From Chryseobacterium defluvii (lineage in GTDB: Bacteria > Bacteroidota > Bacteroidia > Flavobacteriales > Weeksellaceae): DNA of 64,000 bases. Below the pieces are notes generated by a model that saw nothing but the letters and a program-made list of their open reading frames with translations, made no database searches and was not told the DNA's origin. The stretch lies in assembly GCF_003634775.1 (NCBI RefSeq), contig NZ_RBXB01000001.1, positions 186,001 to 250,000 on the forward strand. The letters run 5' to 3'. Positions 1 through 8,822 of the stretch are shown piece after piece. Within the stretch, counting starts at the first letter, position 1. Every line of letters starts with the position of its first letter. Position numbers and translations under genes: made by a program.

Positions 1-125
1 GTTTTTTTTAAGGTATTAGGAGTGCACAAATAGGGATGGGATAAACTCCAGTCATCCATAGTAGTAAATTCTTAAACTCTTTTTTCTAAAATAGAACATA
101 AAAAAACAACAAATATTATTACAAA

Positions 126-1340
126 ATGAAAAACAGATTATTAACGCTTGCAGTTGTATCTTCTACTGCTTTTTTGGCAAATGCACAAGTTGGAATTAAT
201 ACAAATCAGCCGGCAGCTACTTTAGATGTAGTAGGCTTTCCTGCAAACATTACCAAAGCTGACGGGATGATTGCTCCAAGGCTTACAGGCGATCAGCTAA
301 GAGCAAAATCTGCCGTTTATACAGCTTCTCAAACAGGAGCAATGGTATATGTAACGGTAGCAGATAGTGCTCCTGCGGGACAAACGATTAATGTAACTGT
401 TCCGGGTTATTATTATTTTAATGGGACCTTGTGGGTAAGAAATGATGTTGGTTGGCGTACCTCTGGAAACACTGATGCAGAAATTGGAACTGTTGCGGAA
501 ACATTAGGAAATGCTCCGGCTTCAACCAATTATCTGGGAACAAAAGGAGTTGGTGATGACCTTGTAATTGTTACAGCCAATCAGACCCATGCCGTATTAG
601 ATATAAATGGTTCATTAAAAGGGGGGAACTCTAATACTGTGGCTCCTTTTGCTTCTTTATCATGGGGGTCAAACAATACTATCTCCAATGCAGCTTCTTC
701 AAGTATTGCCTTAGGAAGAAATAATACAGTTTCTGCATCAGCAGCAAACTTTCCGGGCGTTGCTGTGGGGGCGAATAATAATGCTACCAATGGGGCCAAG
801 TTAATTGGAAATGGCAATTCAGGGGATAACAGCAGTGCGTATGTATTGGGAAACAATAATACAATTACTTCTCCTGCCGGCGGATTCGCTGTTGGAAACG
901 GTAATACAACCAATGGTTTTGTTTTCGGTACAGGCAACACGGTTACGTCTGGAAACTATGCATTCGGAAATAACAATAATGTTACAGGAACAGCCAATGC
1001 AATGGTATTCGGTAGTGGAACAACCAACAGTGTTGCCAACCAAACTGTATATGGAAACGGGGCTCATGTTTTTTCGGGGCAGGGAGCTGTTGGAAGCGCA
1101 ATCACAGACGTAGGAATCAATATGGTTCCCAATACTACCAATGTAGCTGATTTGGAGGTGAGCAAAGGGATTTTGTTGAAGCCGAATTCAGGAGCGGGTG
1201 TTCCGAGCCTGACATGTGATTCATCCAATGCAGGAACTCTTATCTACTGGCTGAATACAAGCACAGGTGTTGGAAACTTCTACGGTTGCAGACAATTATC
1301 TACTACGCCGTCCGTTACTTTTGGCTGGTCTTCATTATAA
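126..1340 (+). CDS. Secreted beta-roll repeat protein (YadA-head-like)
   Basis: Predicted exported protein of 404 residues with a signal peptide ending near residue 20 (FLANAQ). Residues about 45-110 hold a module with the pattern GMIAPRL ... GAMVYVT ... FNGTLWV that recurs in two neighbouring proteins. Residues about 165-315 are a run of short repeats with a core such as (A/F)xxGNNNTV or GNGNT, spaced roughly 11-18 residues, resembling the left-handed beta-roll of YadA-type adhesin heads. No T9SS sorting domain is visible, and no trimeric-autotransporter anchor. The next gene starts 50 bases downstream on the same strand, so the two may be co-transcribed. Function is unknown; surface adhesin or filament is an inference. 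Confidence 0.85.
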   Translation: MKNRLLTLAVVSSTAFLANAQVGINTNQPAATLDVVGFPANITKADGMIAPRLTGDQLRAKSAVYTASQTGAMVYVTVADSAPAGQTINVTVPGYYYFNGTLWVRNDVGWRTSGNTDAEIGTVAETLGNAPASTNYLGTKGVGDDLVIVTANQTHAVLDINGSLKGGNSNTVAPFASLSWGSNNTISNAASSSIALGRNNTVSASAANFPGVAVGANNNATNGAKLIGNGNSGDNSSAYVLGNNNTITSPAGGFAVGNGNTTNGFVFGTGNTVTSGNYAFGNNNNVTGTANAMVFGSGTTNSVANQTVYGNGAHVFSGQGAVGSAITDVGINMVPNTTNVADLEVSKGILLKPNSGAGVPSLTCDSSNAGTLIYWLNTSTGVGNFYGCRQLSTTPSVTFGWSSL

Positions 1341-1390
1341 TAAAGCACAAATAAAATAAAACACACAATTTAACAACTAAACAAAAACAA

Positions 1391-3976
1391 ATGACAAAAG
1401 AATTATTCGGGAAAATTACAACGGTTCTAATGTTTTTAGTGACTACTGTAATGGTTTTGGCACAGGGCTATACTCCAATAAGAGGGATGGGAGTAGAAGC
1501 GAAGCCGGTAAATAGCAATGGAATTTGCTTAGGGTGTTATAATGGGAGTATGAATCCCGTTATTGATGCAAATCTTGATAATAGTGTAAGTCTGGGTAGC
1601 TTTGCTACGTTGGTGGGTGGAAACGGAATTTCGGTAAAAAACACCAATACTACTTATCCTGCCGGTTATATCACCGGTTTCAATGTTGACCTTGGAACAA
1701 GTGTCATTACTGCGAGTCTTTTAAGCAATATAAGAATCAGTACTTATAAAGGAGGAGTTCTTCAGGAAACTTCTTCGAGCTCGACTTTATTATCTGTTCC
1801 TGCTTTTGGAGGAACAAAGACCAGAATTTTCTTACATCTTAGAACAACAAAGGAATTTGATGAAGTAAGACTGTATCAGGTAAATGCACTTTCCATCTTT
1901 AGTGCTCTTAATGTATACTATGCTTTTGCATTTGATCCTACTAAAGTACCGGTGGATAACAATGGTATTTGTGATGACATTATTGCAGGAAGCGGAGTAG
2001 ATGGAAATGTATCTGGAAGCAGCAGTTTCTTAGCGCCGTTATCATACGTTACTGATAGGGAAAAAATTGGAGATGGGGATAAAAATTCTTATGGACAGAT
2101 TGTTTTGCCGGCTGGTTTATTAGGTTCATACTCGGTAGGAGTATTGGATAAAAATCAGATTTATCCGGCCGGGAATAAAGCCGGGTTTGTTATTGAGCCG
2201 GACGATCAGGGGAAACTTTTAAGTGCTGAGTTTTTAAAAAATATTACCATCGAAACTTATCTGTTTGGGCAACTGCAAGATTCTAAAAACCTGAGTGATG
2301 GAGGAGGACTTATCAACATTAAAGTGTTAAGATTTGGTTCTAACAAACAGAAGATTTCTCTTACAACGACTAAGCCTTTTAATGAAATAAGATTGAAAGT
2401 AACTCAAACTTTAGGAGTGAATTTCGGTGCGTTAAAAGTGTTCTATGCCTTTGAAGAGCCGCAAGGTTGCGATTGTAATGAATATATCCAGACTTCAGGA
2501 ACGTCCAGGTTAGGAGACATCGTGTACGGGTCTTCGTGGACAGGTGCTTCGGGAACCCTTTTCGGGCTTACTAATATTACAAATCCGGGAAATGTTGTAG
2601 ATACCAATACCACCAATTTTGCAACAGTGAATTTATCTCCGATCAATCTTTTGATTCCTACTGTAAGGCTTACAGTAAAAAGTAATACAGGTGTGTATCC
2701 TGCCGGAACATTCGGAGGGTTTACCCTGACAAAAAGTGCCAATCTTTTTACCATCAACGCTCTTGATTATATTACAATTACCTTCTATAAAGGAACTACG
2801 GTAACAGAATCCAGAACGTCAGGTGGTCTGTTCAGCGGACAATTTATTACCTCGGCTTCCAATCAGTTTTATGTAGGATTTACTGCTACAAAGCCGTTTG
2901 ACAGGATGAAAATTGAGATCAATCCGGGAATTGGTATTACATTGGCACAACAATATTATATTTATAATGCCTTTGTTCAGTTAGATGATGATGGGGACGG
3001 AGTGTCCAACTGTAATGATAAATGTCCTAATGGTGATGACAGTATAGATGCTAATGGAAATGGTATTCCGGATTGTGCTGAGGGTTGCACGGTGGTGAAT
3101 GATAAATCTCCTTCAATGGATTCAGATGGAGACGGAATTGTGGATGCTTGTGACGGAGATTCAGATAATGATGGTATTCCTGATGCTCTTGAAGACCTAA
3201 ACAATAATGGTAAATTTGAGGATGATGATGCTGATGGGGATCCTGTATTTGTGGCTGTACCGGGTGATGGTGTGCCAAGTTATTTGGATTTGGATTCGGA
3301 TAATGATGGGGTTTTAGACTTATTTGAATCCGGTATCCCTGTTTCAGTGATTGATCAGATCGACACGGATCATAACGGAATTGTTGATAGCGGAGTAGCA
3401 AAAGGAAACAATGGCATTGCTGATGTTTTAGAGACTTCACCTGATTCCGGTATTATGAAATACCCGCTTAGGAATACAGACGGTGATGATAAGCCTGACT
3501 TTGTGGATTTAACATCTAACGGATCTCAGTATGACCTTTATGTAATTGGTAAAGATAATCTGGATGATCTTGGCGGTGGATTTATCTCAAGAATTAGTGA
3601 TGCGGATTCAGATGGTATCCAGGCTGTAGTAGACACTGATCTTGTAAATAAAGGAGCTCCGGATTCTCCACTTTCTCCTTATGCTTCATTTGCTAAGAAC
3701 GGAAGTTTAACCACAGGTTCTAAAGCTTCAGATACAGCTGCTGCAATCAATGATATTAAAATATATCCAAACCCTGTAAAAGCAGGTGAAAACCTTAATA
3801 TCAGATCTTCAGAAGAAGGAACTTATACCATCTTCTCCATTCAGGGGCAGATTGTAAAGTCTGATAAGTTTGAAAGAAATACTGAGATTAATACGTCTGC
3901 ACTACCGGCAGGAATGTATGTCATTAAAATTGACACAAAATCTACAGTGAAATCATATAAAATTATTGTGAAATAA
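1391..3976 (+). CDS. T9SS-exported protein with three tandem unnamed domains and TSP3-like calcium repeats
   Basis: Predicted cell-surface or secreted protein of 861 residues. A signal peptide ends near residue 25 (MVLAQ). Three related segments of about 165 residues follow (about 30-185, 190-355, 360-530), each with a YPAG...GF motif, an ITI-TY-x-G strand and a TKPF(D/N)E(I/V)R motif. Residues about 530-640 contain DxDxDGxxD repeats of the thrombospondin type 3 kind, expected to bind calcium. The C-terminus (about 790-861) has IYPNPV and a YVIKI strand, the signature of a type A T9SS sorting domain. A hairpin terminator follows at 4001. Ligand and role are not recognised. Confidence 0.9.
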   Translation: MTKELFGKITTVLMFLVTTVMVLAQGYTPIRGMGVEAKPVNSNGICLGCYNGSMNPVIDANLDNSVSLGSFATLVGGNGISVKNTNTTYPAGYITGFNVDLGTSVITASLLSNIRISTYKGGVLQETSSSSTLLSVPAFGGTKTRIFLHLRTTKEFDEVRLYQVNALSIFSALNVYYAFAFDPTKVPVDNNGICDDIIAGSGVDGNVSGSSSFLAPLSYVTDREKIGDGDKNSYGQIVLPAGLLGSYSVGVLDKNQIYPAGNKAGFVIEPDDQGKLLSAEFLKNITIETYLFGQLQDSKNLSDGGGLINIKVLRFGSNKQKISLTTTKPFNEIRLKVTQTLGVNFGALKVFYAFEEPQGCDCNEYIQTSGTSRLGDIVYGSSWTGASGTLFGLTNITNPGNVVDTNTTNFATVNLSPINLLIPTVRLTVKSNTGVYPAGTFGGFTLTKSANLFTINALDYITITFYKGTTVTESRTSGGLFSGQFITSASNQFYVGFTATKPFDRMKIEINPGIGITLAQQYYIYNAFVQLDDDGDGVSNCNDKCPNGDDSIDANGNGIPDCAEGCTVVNDKSPSMDSDGDGIVDACDGDSDNDGIPDALEDLNNNGKFEDDDADGDPVFVAVPGDGVPSYLDLDSDNDGVLDLFESGIPVSVIDQIDTDHNGIVDSGVAKGNNGIADVLETSPDSGIMKYPLRNTDGDDKPDFVDLTSNGSQYDLYVIGKDNLDDLGGGFISRISDADSDGIQAVVDTDLVNKGAPDSPLSPYASFAKNGSLTTGSKASDTAAAINDIKIYPNPVKAGENLNIRSSEEGTYTIFSIQGQIVKSDKFERNTEINTSALPAGMYVIKIDTKSTVKSYKIIVK

Positions 3977-4000
3977 TAGCTGTAGAATATTTTTTACAAG

Positions 4001-4033
4001 AAAAAGGCTGTCCATTTTGGGCAGCTTTTTTTA
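4001..4033 (+). terminator. Intrinsic terminator after the T9SS/TSP3 gene
   Basis: A 14-bp stem with two G-T wobble pairs (AAAAAGGCTGTCCA against TGGGCAGCTTTTTT) with a TTT loop runs into a T tract, 24 bases after the stop codon. Confidence 0.85.
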
Positions 4034-4094
4034 TTCTTTTAAAAATTATAATAAATTAATATTGTACATGTTAGTGTATTTAATTCATATTGTA

Positions 4095-4102
4095 TATTTT
4101 TG
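4095..4102 (+). promoter_or_regulatory. Bacteroidota -7 promoter element
   Basis: TATTTTTG matches TAnnTTTG exactly, 61 bases before the ATG of the giant DUF11 protein and downstream of the preceding terminator. No convincing -33 TTTG is present. Confidence 0.5.
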
Positions 4103-4163
4103 TAAAATAATAATTAATATATATAATTGTTGTTTATTTATATTAATCTAAAAAAAACAATTT

Positions 4164-7100
4164 ATGAATGATAAATCTTTATTTCTTTCCAAGAAACCTT
4201 GGAACAGGATTGGTAAAAAGCTACCTTGTATTATAGGTTTTCTTTTTATTTTCTTTGTAAAAGCACAGAATCCGGCTTTAGAAATGACAGATGGTGATAG
4301 TAATCCCACTGCGAACGTAACTAACGTTGTAAGTAATACAACGATTAGACTCAGGAATAACACCAATAACCCCACAGGGAATACATTTGCTACCTACGCA
4401 AATCCCACGGCATTAAATGTTACCTACACTTTAAGCAATCAACAGTATGCGCAGACCAATTTTACAGGATATAACGGATCTGTGTTTATGGGGTATCCGG
4501 GTGAACCAATTCTTACTTTAATGAATGCTTTTGGAAGTACCACTGCGAGTACTCCTTTTACGAGCAATGGTGCACCAGTAGGGAATGGAATAGATGTCGC
4601 AGTAAACAGGGCGGTTAATATGATGGTTAATGTACAGCCGCTTACTGCGGCGGGAAGAGCAACCAATCAAAGGTGGCAGATGGCAGATCTTACACTTACT
4701 TTCAGCAGGCCTGTTACCAATCCCTATCTACAGGTCAATGCATTGGGAGGTACTTCTAACGGACAGAGCTATACTACTGAATTCGATTATGTTTCTTCTA
4801 ATGTACCTGTTACCTTTTCTAAAATTTCAGGGACTGCTCTTCTGAATGTTACCTCTACGCAGATTTTGAATTCGGCCACCACTCCGGATGGGACGGCCGC
4901 CAATGCATCAAGGGGGACTGTACAAGTTACCGGAACAGGCATTACTACCCTTACATTAAGGATATACATGCGTGGAGGTACTGCAAATACAGGGACCAAC
5001 TGGCATGGGACAACAGCAACAGCAGGTGATGGCTTCATGATCGGAGCTACTGCTGCAGAATCTAATTTAAGTGTGACTAAAACGATAAATAACTCTACAC
5101 CGGCAGCTGGAAACAATGTGAGTTTCATGATTACCGCAACCAATACGGGGGCATCCAATAACACCGGAGTTGTTGTGAATGATCTGCTTCCATCAGGATA
5201 TACTTACGTTAGTTCCACGGCGTCTACGGGGACTTATATCAGTGGAACCGGAGTTTGGACCATTGGTAATCTTAATGCGGGGCAAAGTGCAAATCTGGAA
5301 ATTATAGCAACCGTAAAAAGCACAGGTAGCTATACGAACACGGCAACTATTTCCGGAGATCTTATAGATCCTGATACCACTAATAATACAGCAAGTGTAA
5401 CACCTGCTCCTGTTATTACCGATACAGATGGTGACGGAATAGATAACAGCCTGGATCTGGATGATGATAATGATGGGATTTCGGATACGGTAGAAGGATT
5501 TTGTACTTCCCAAAGTGTGTATACATTAAATATGGCCAATACTTTAGCAGGAGCTACTTTCGGGGCAAACGGGGGAAGTTTTAATTTGGTATATACATTG
5601 ACGTCAGGTAGCGCTGTACCATCGCTCGGAGCTAGCTTTAATGTTCCTTTTTCCTATTCAGATTTCAATAACACTGTAAATGCGCAGAATCATACCTGGA
5701 GTGCATTCAATACTTCTGCAACTGAATTTAGAATTCTTCCTAATACTACAGCTTTATATACAGGCCTTCCAACCAATAATACAACCACTGAAGATCAGAG
5801 CGGGGCATCACCCAATACATCGGATTCATGGTTCAGGTATTTTCTGAGTACCAACAGGATCTCCCAGTTGGGAACCTTTACCACCACCATAGGAAATTTA
5901 CCAACGGTGACAGGAACTTCTTCTTATAGCAGTAATACTTCATTGGATCTTTTTTCATCTTTCAATGCAGCTAATTCTGGTGCAGTTTTGGGAAGTGGAT
6001 ATTATGCAAGAATGGAATTCCAGAATACCACTAATACAGGAGCTGGAGCGAGCACATTGCCTTTTGGGGTGAGTTATGGCAATACTTATACCTGGGATTA
6101 CACGGCATTTACAAGTACAGCAGGGACAGGAGCGACAAATGCTGGAAACAGAGGGCTTATAACCATTTCACAGAATACGGTCACTTTCTGTAATCACAGA
6201 GATACGGACGGGGACGGAACTCCGGATTATCTTGACCTGGACTCCGACGGAGATGGTTGCTTTGATTCTATTGAAGGAGATGAAAATGTAACCAAAGCAC
6301 AGATTAATGCAAATGGGAGTATATCAGGGAGTGTAGATGCTCAAGGGGTGCCTGTTCTTGTAAATACAGGCGGAGCGGCAGATGTGGGTTCAGACCAGGG
6401 GCAAGGCGTTGGATCTTCTGCAAATGCAAGCATTCAAGATGTTCAGTGTGCCAATGCTTTTGGTTGTACGAGTGCAATGTATCTTTCTCAGACGGCAAGT
6501 CTTTATAATGTGAATACGACTACTAATCCATTCACTTATCCGCTTATAGGAACAGCTTCTTCTAATTATAATGCAATTGGAATTAACCCATTGAACGGCT
6601 ATATGTATGGTATGGTAGCTAATACAAATAATATTGTAGTTATTAATACAGATGGGACTTCTATTGCTTTAGGTGCTGTAACAGGTCTTCCTTCGGGAGT
6701 TATATATAATTCCGGAGAAATAGATAACCTGGGCAACTATTATGTAAAAATAAATACAAACAATAACCAGCTATACAGGATAAACCTTACGACATTAACG
6801 GCAACATTAGTAACGCTTTCTGCAAGTAATACTTTGCCGGATATTGCGTATAGTGTGACAACCGGACTTTTATATGGTGTGAATTCAGTAAACGGACAGT
6901 TGGTATCCATTAATCCTACAACGGGAGCTGTTACTCCAATAGGAATTACGCCGGGAGCGGTAAACTTTGGAGCTATGTTCGCATCAAGTACCGGTGAAAT
7001 GTATGGTGTTGATAATGCGGGAGGGTTTTATCAGTTTAATCTTACTACAGGACAAAGAGTTCTTATTTCCGGAGCTCCTGCAAGTTCGGCAAATGATGGT

Positions 7101-7841
7101 GCACATTGTGTTACCACGCCAATAGCATTTAGTGCAGATCTGGCTGTAACCAAAACAGATGGCGTTACATCATATGCTCCGGGAACCAGTACCACTTATA
7201 CGGTAGTTGTAAGTAATAATGGTCCTTTTGGGGTTTTAGGAGCTACTGTGGCAGATCCTGTGCCTGCAGGAATTCCTTCAGCGAATGTTTCCTATACTGC
7301 TGCTGTAGCTGGCGGAGCCACGACTTCTGTGACGGGAACCCAGTCCGGGGCAATTAATGATGTGGTAAGCCTTCCTGTTGGAGGCACTGTAACCTATACT
7401 ATAGTGGTGAATATCCCTGTTTCTTATTCAGGAAACCTTGTTAATACGGTTACTGTGACTTCACCTTCCAATAGCACTGATGGAACTCCTGCCAACAATA
7501 CTGCAACAGATACGGATACTCAGGCAGCGTGCTACAGGCCGGCAGTGACTGCAGGAACTATTTTGGATACCCCTCAGGGAATTACTTCGCTGGGAAGAGC
7601 CGGAAATAATACATCAGGGAATAACTGGCCAATGGTAAGAAAAGGAGCATGGACTGTGTTGGAAGCCAAAACAAAAGGATTTGTTCTCAACAGGCTTACT
7701 ACGGCACAAATCGCTGCAATTCCTGCTGCTGATCTTGTAGAAGGGATGATGGTGTATAATGTTACCTTAGACTGTCTTCAGGTAAATACCACGGGTACCC
7801 CTGCGGGATGGGCTTGTTTTAATACGCAAACATGTCCTTAA
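4164..7841 (+). CDS. Giant secreted DUF11-repeat protein
   Basis: Exported protein of 1225 residues. The signal peptide has a long basic n-region (WNRIGKKL) and ends near residue 34 (VKAQ). Visible modules are: DUF11-type immunoglobulin-like repeats at about 290-415 (LSVTKTINNSTPAAG) and about 990-1125 (LAVTKTDGVTSYAPG); aspartate-rich TSP3-like stretches near 418-440 and 670-690; a propeller-like segment at about 765-985 (YNAIGINPLNGYMYG, GLLYGVNSVNG), similar to DUF6923; and a C-terminal GMMVYN...W module shared with its neighbours. No T9SS type A domain is seen; the protein ends CFNTQTCP. Probably a large surface protein; the partner or ligand is unknown. It is 31 bases from the next gene. 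Confidence 0.88.
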   Translation: MNDKSLFLSKKPWNRIGKKLPCIIGFLFIFFVKAQNPALEMTDGDSNPTANVTNVVSNTTIRLRNNTNNPTGNTFATYANPTALNVTYTLSNQQYAQTNFTGYNGSVFMGYPGEPILTLMNAFGSTTASTPFTSNGAPVGNGIDVAVNRAVNMMVNVQPLTAAGRATNQRWQMADLTLTFSRPVTNPYLQVNALGGTSNGQSYTTEFDYVSSNVPVTFSKISGTALLNVTSTQILNSATTPDGTAANASRGTVQVTGTGITTLTLRIYMRGGTANTGTNWHGTTATAGDGFMIGATAAESNLSVTKTINNSTPAAGNNVSFMITATNTGASNNTGVVVNDLLPSGYTYVSSTASTGTYISGTGVWTIGNLNAGQSANLEIIATVKSTGSYTNTATISGDLIDPDTTNNTASVTPAPVITDTDGDGIDNSLDLDDDNDGISDTVEGFCTSQSVYTLNMANTLAGATFGANGGSFNLVYTLTSGSAVPSLGASFNVPFSYSDFNNTVNAQNHTWSAFNTSATEFRILPNTTALYTGLPTNNTTTEDQSGASPNTSDSWFRYFLSTNRISQLGTFTTTIGNLPTVTGTSSYSSNTSLDLFSSFNAANSGAVLGSGYYARMEFQNTTNTGAGASTLPFGVSYGNTYTWDYTAFTSTAGTGATNAGNRGLITISQNTVTFCNHRDTDGDGTPDYLDLDSDGDGCFDSIEGDENVTKAQINANGSISGSVDAQGVPVLVNTGGAADVGSDQGQGVGSSANASIQDVQCANAFGCTSAMYLSQTASLYNVNTTTNPFTYPLIGTASSNYNAIGINPLNGYMYGMVANTNNIVVINTDGTSIALGAVTGLPSGVIYNSGEIDNLGNYYVKINTNNNQLYRINLTTLTATLVTLSASNTLPDIAYSVTTGLLYGVNSVNGQLVSINPTTGAVTPIGITPGAVNFGAMFASSTGEMYGVDNAGGFYQFNLTTGQRVLISGAPASSANDGAHCVTTPIAFSADLAVTKTDGVTSYAPGTSTTYTVVVSNNGPFGVLGATVADPVPAGIPSANVSYTAAVAGGATTSVTGTQSGAINDVVSLPVGGTVTYTIVVNIPVSYSGNLVNTVTVTSPSNSTDGTPANNTATDTDTQAACYRPAVTAGTILDTPQGITSLGRAGNNTSGNNWPMVRKGAWTVLEAKTKGFVLNRLTTAQIAAIPAADLVEGMMVYNVTLDCLQVNTTGTPAGWACFNTQTCP

Positions 7842-7872
7842 CCTTATTTGTATAATTAAAATTGAAATTAAC

Positions 7873-8403
7873 ATGAAAAATATATTCATACTTATCGCAG
7901 CATTATTTTTTAATAGTTTGTTTGCGCAGGTTGCAATTGGAAAAGTATCTGTTGCCTCTCCGTCTGTTTCATTAGATTTCGGAACGGCAAACAGGGGAAT
8001 GATTCTTCCCTGGGTTACCTCAACAGGGGCGGTTACAGGCGTTGTAAACGGGACCATGGTTTACGATCTTACCGATAAGAAAATAAAAGTAAAATATGCT
8101 TCCGGCTGGAAGGATCTTTCTATTCTTACAGGAACTACAGTTGATCCTTTAACCAGTGTGGATGGAGCTACTATCCAAAACGCTCCTGTGGAAAATTCTA
8201 CGGCAAAAACTGCTATAGGTACTCCTACAGCTACACCGGGAATTCTGGTGTTGGAGGATGCCAATAAGGCTATGGTTCTTCCTAAAGTGGCCAGTCCGCA
8301 CCTTAATATCATAAATCCTGCCCCCGGGATGATGGTTTATGATACAACTGCTAAACTTCTAGCTGTTTTCAACGGAAGTGTTTGGACTTTCTGGAAACAA
8401 TAG
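7873..8403 (+). CDS. Small secreted protein with two MVYD modules
   Basis: Exported protein of 176 residues with a signal peptide ending near residue 19 (SLFAQ). Two copies of one module are visible: about 36-80 (GMILPWV ... GTMVYDLTDKK ... GWKDL) and about 128-176 (KAMVLPKV ... GMMVYDTTAK ... NGSVWTFW). The same module closes the 1225-residue protein just upstream and occurs near the start of the first protein in the window. The gene lies 31 bases after the giant gene and before a strong terminator, so the two form a likely operon. Function is unknown; an accessory subunit of the upstream surface protein is an inference. Confidence 0.85.
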   Translation: MKNIFILIAALFFNSLFAQVAIGKVSVASPSVSLDFGTANRGMILPWVTSTGAVTGVVNGTMVYDLTDKKIKVKYASGWKDLSILTGTTVDPLTSVDGATIQNAPVENSTAKTAIGTPTATPGILVLEDANKAMVLPKVASPHLNIINPAPGMMVYDTTAKLLAVFNGSVWTFWKQ

Positions 8404-8427
8404 CCTGGGATTGTAGCAAAAAAATAG

Positions 8428-8456
8428 AACCGTTTCATTTTGAAACGGTTTTTTAT
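8428..8456 (+). terminator. Intrinsic terminator
   Basis: A perfect 10-bp stem AACCGTTTCA / TGAAACGGTT with a TTT loop and T tract closes the secreted-protein operon, separating it from rpoBC. Confidence 0.9.
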
Positions 8457-8487
8457 TTGTGAATGTGGATAACTTTTTGTATCTTTG
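8456..8487 (+). promoter_or_regulatory. Probable rpoBC promoter
   Basis: TTTG at 8456-8459 and TATCTTTG at 8480-8487 are separated by 20 bases and match the Bacteroidota -33/-7 consensus. The same spacing occurs at the pyrG promoter. It would start a leader of about 330 bases before rpoB. Confidence 0.6.
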
Positions 8488-8822
8488 CTCCTCTTTTGGC
8501 GCGAATAATTGTTTGTAAATCTGTAAAATATTATGAATCAGCTCTTTCATATTTATGAAAGGGATTTCGTGTATATAGATATTGCGGTAATTTCTGCCTC
8601 AAAAGTAATAAAAATATTTTGCATTACGCTGTGAAAAGATATACCAGTGTTGCAGTTAGAAGTCAGATTGAAGACTTTAAGAATAAAGGATAAAGAACAA
8701 AGACCGATGATTGCGCCAAAATTTTCTTGCTTTTTCTTTTTCTTGCCTCTTTTCTCTTTACTCTCTTCTGATATTTTTTTAATGAAATCAAAATATTTTT
8801 TAACCCCTTTCTTTAAAGTTTT

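Larger units (their letters stand above)
8404..8822. other. Gene-free leader upstream of rpoB
   Basis: This 419-base stretch holds the terminator and promoter listed separately. After that I see no coding sequence. It contains a hairpin at 8544-8561 (CTTTCATA / TATGAAAG, 2-base loop) and a purine-rich block (about 8670-8705) that could pair imperfectly with a pyrimidine-rich block (about 8728-8770). Whether the leader regulates rpoB cannot be told from the sequence. Confidence 0.5.

Noticed and set aside
2977-3440. Antisense open frames inside the TSP3 region
   Set aside because: They are long only because the GAT-rich aspartate repeats lack stop codons on the other strand; the plus-strand protein is clearly real.
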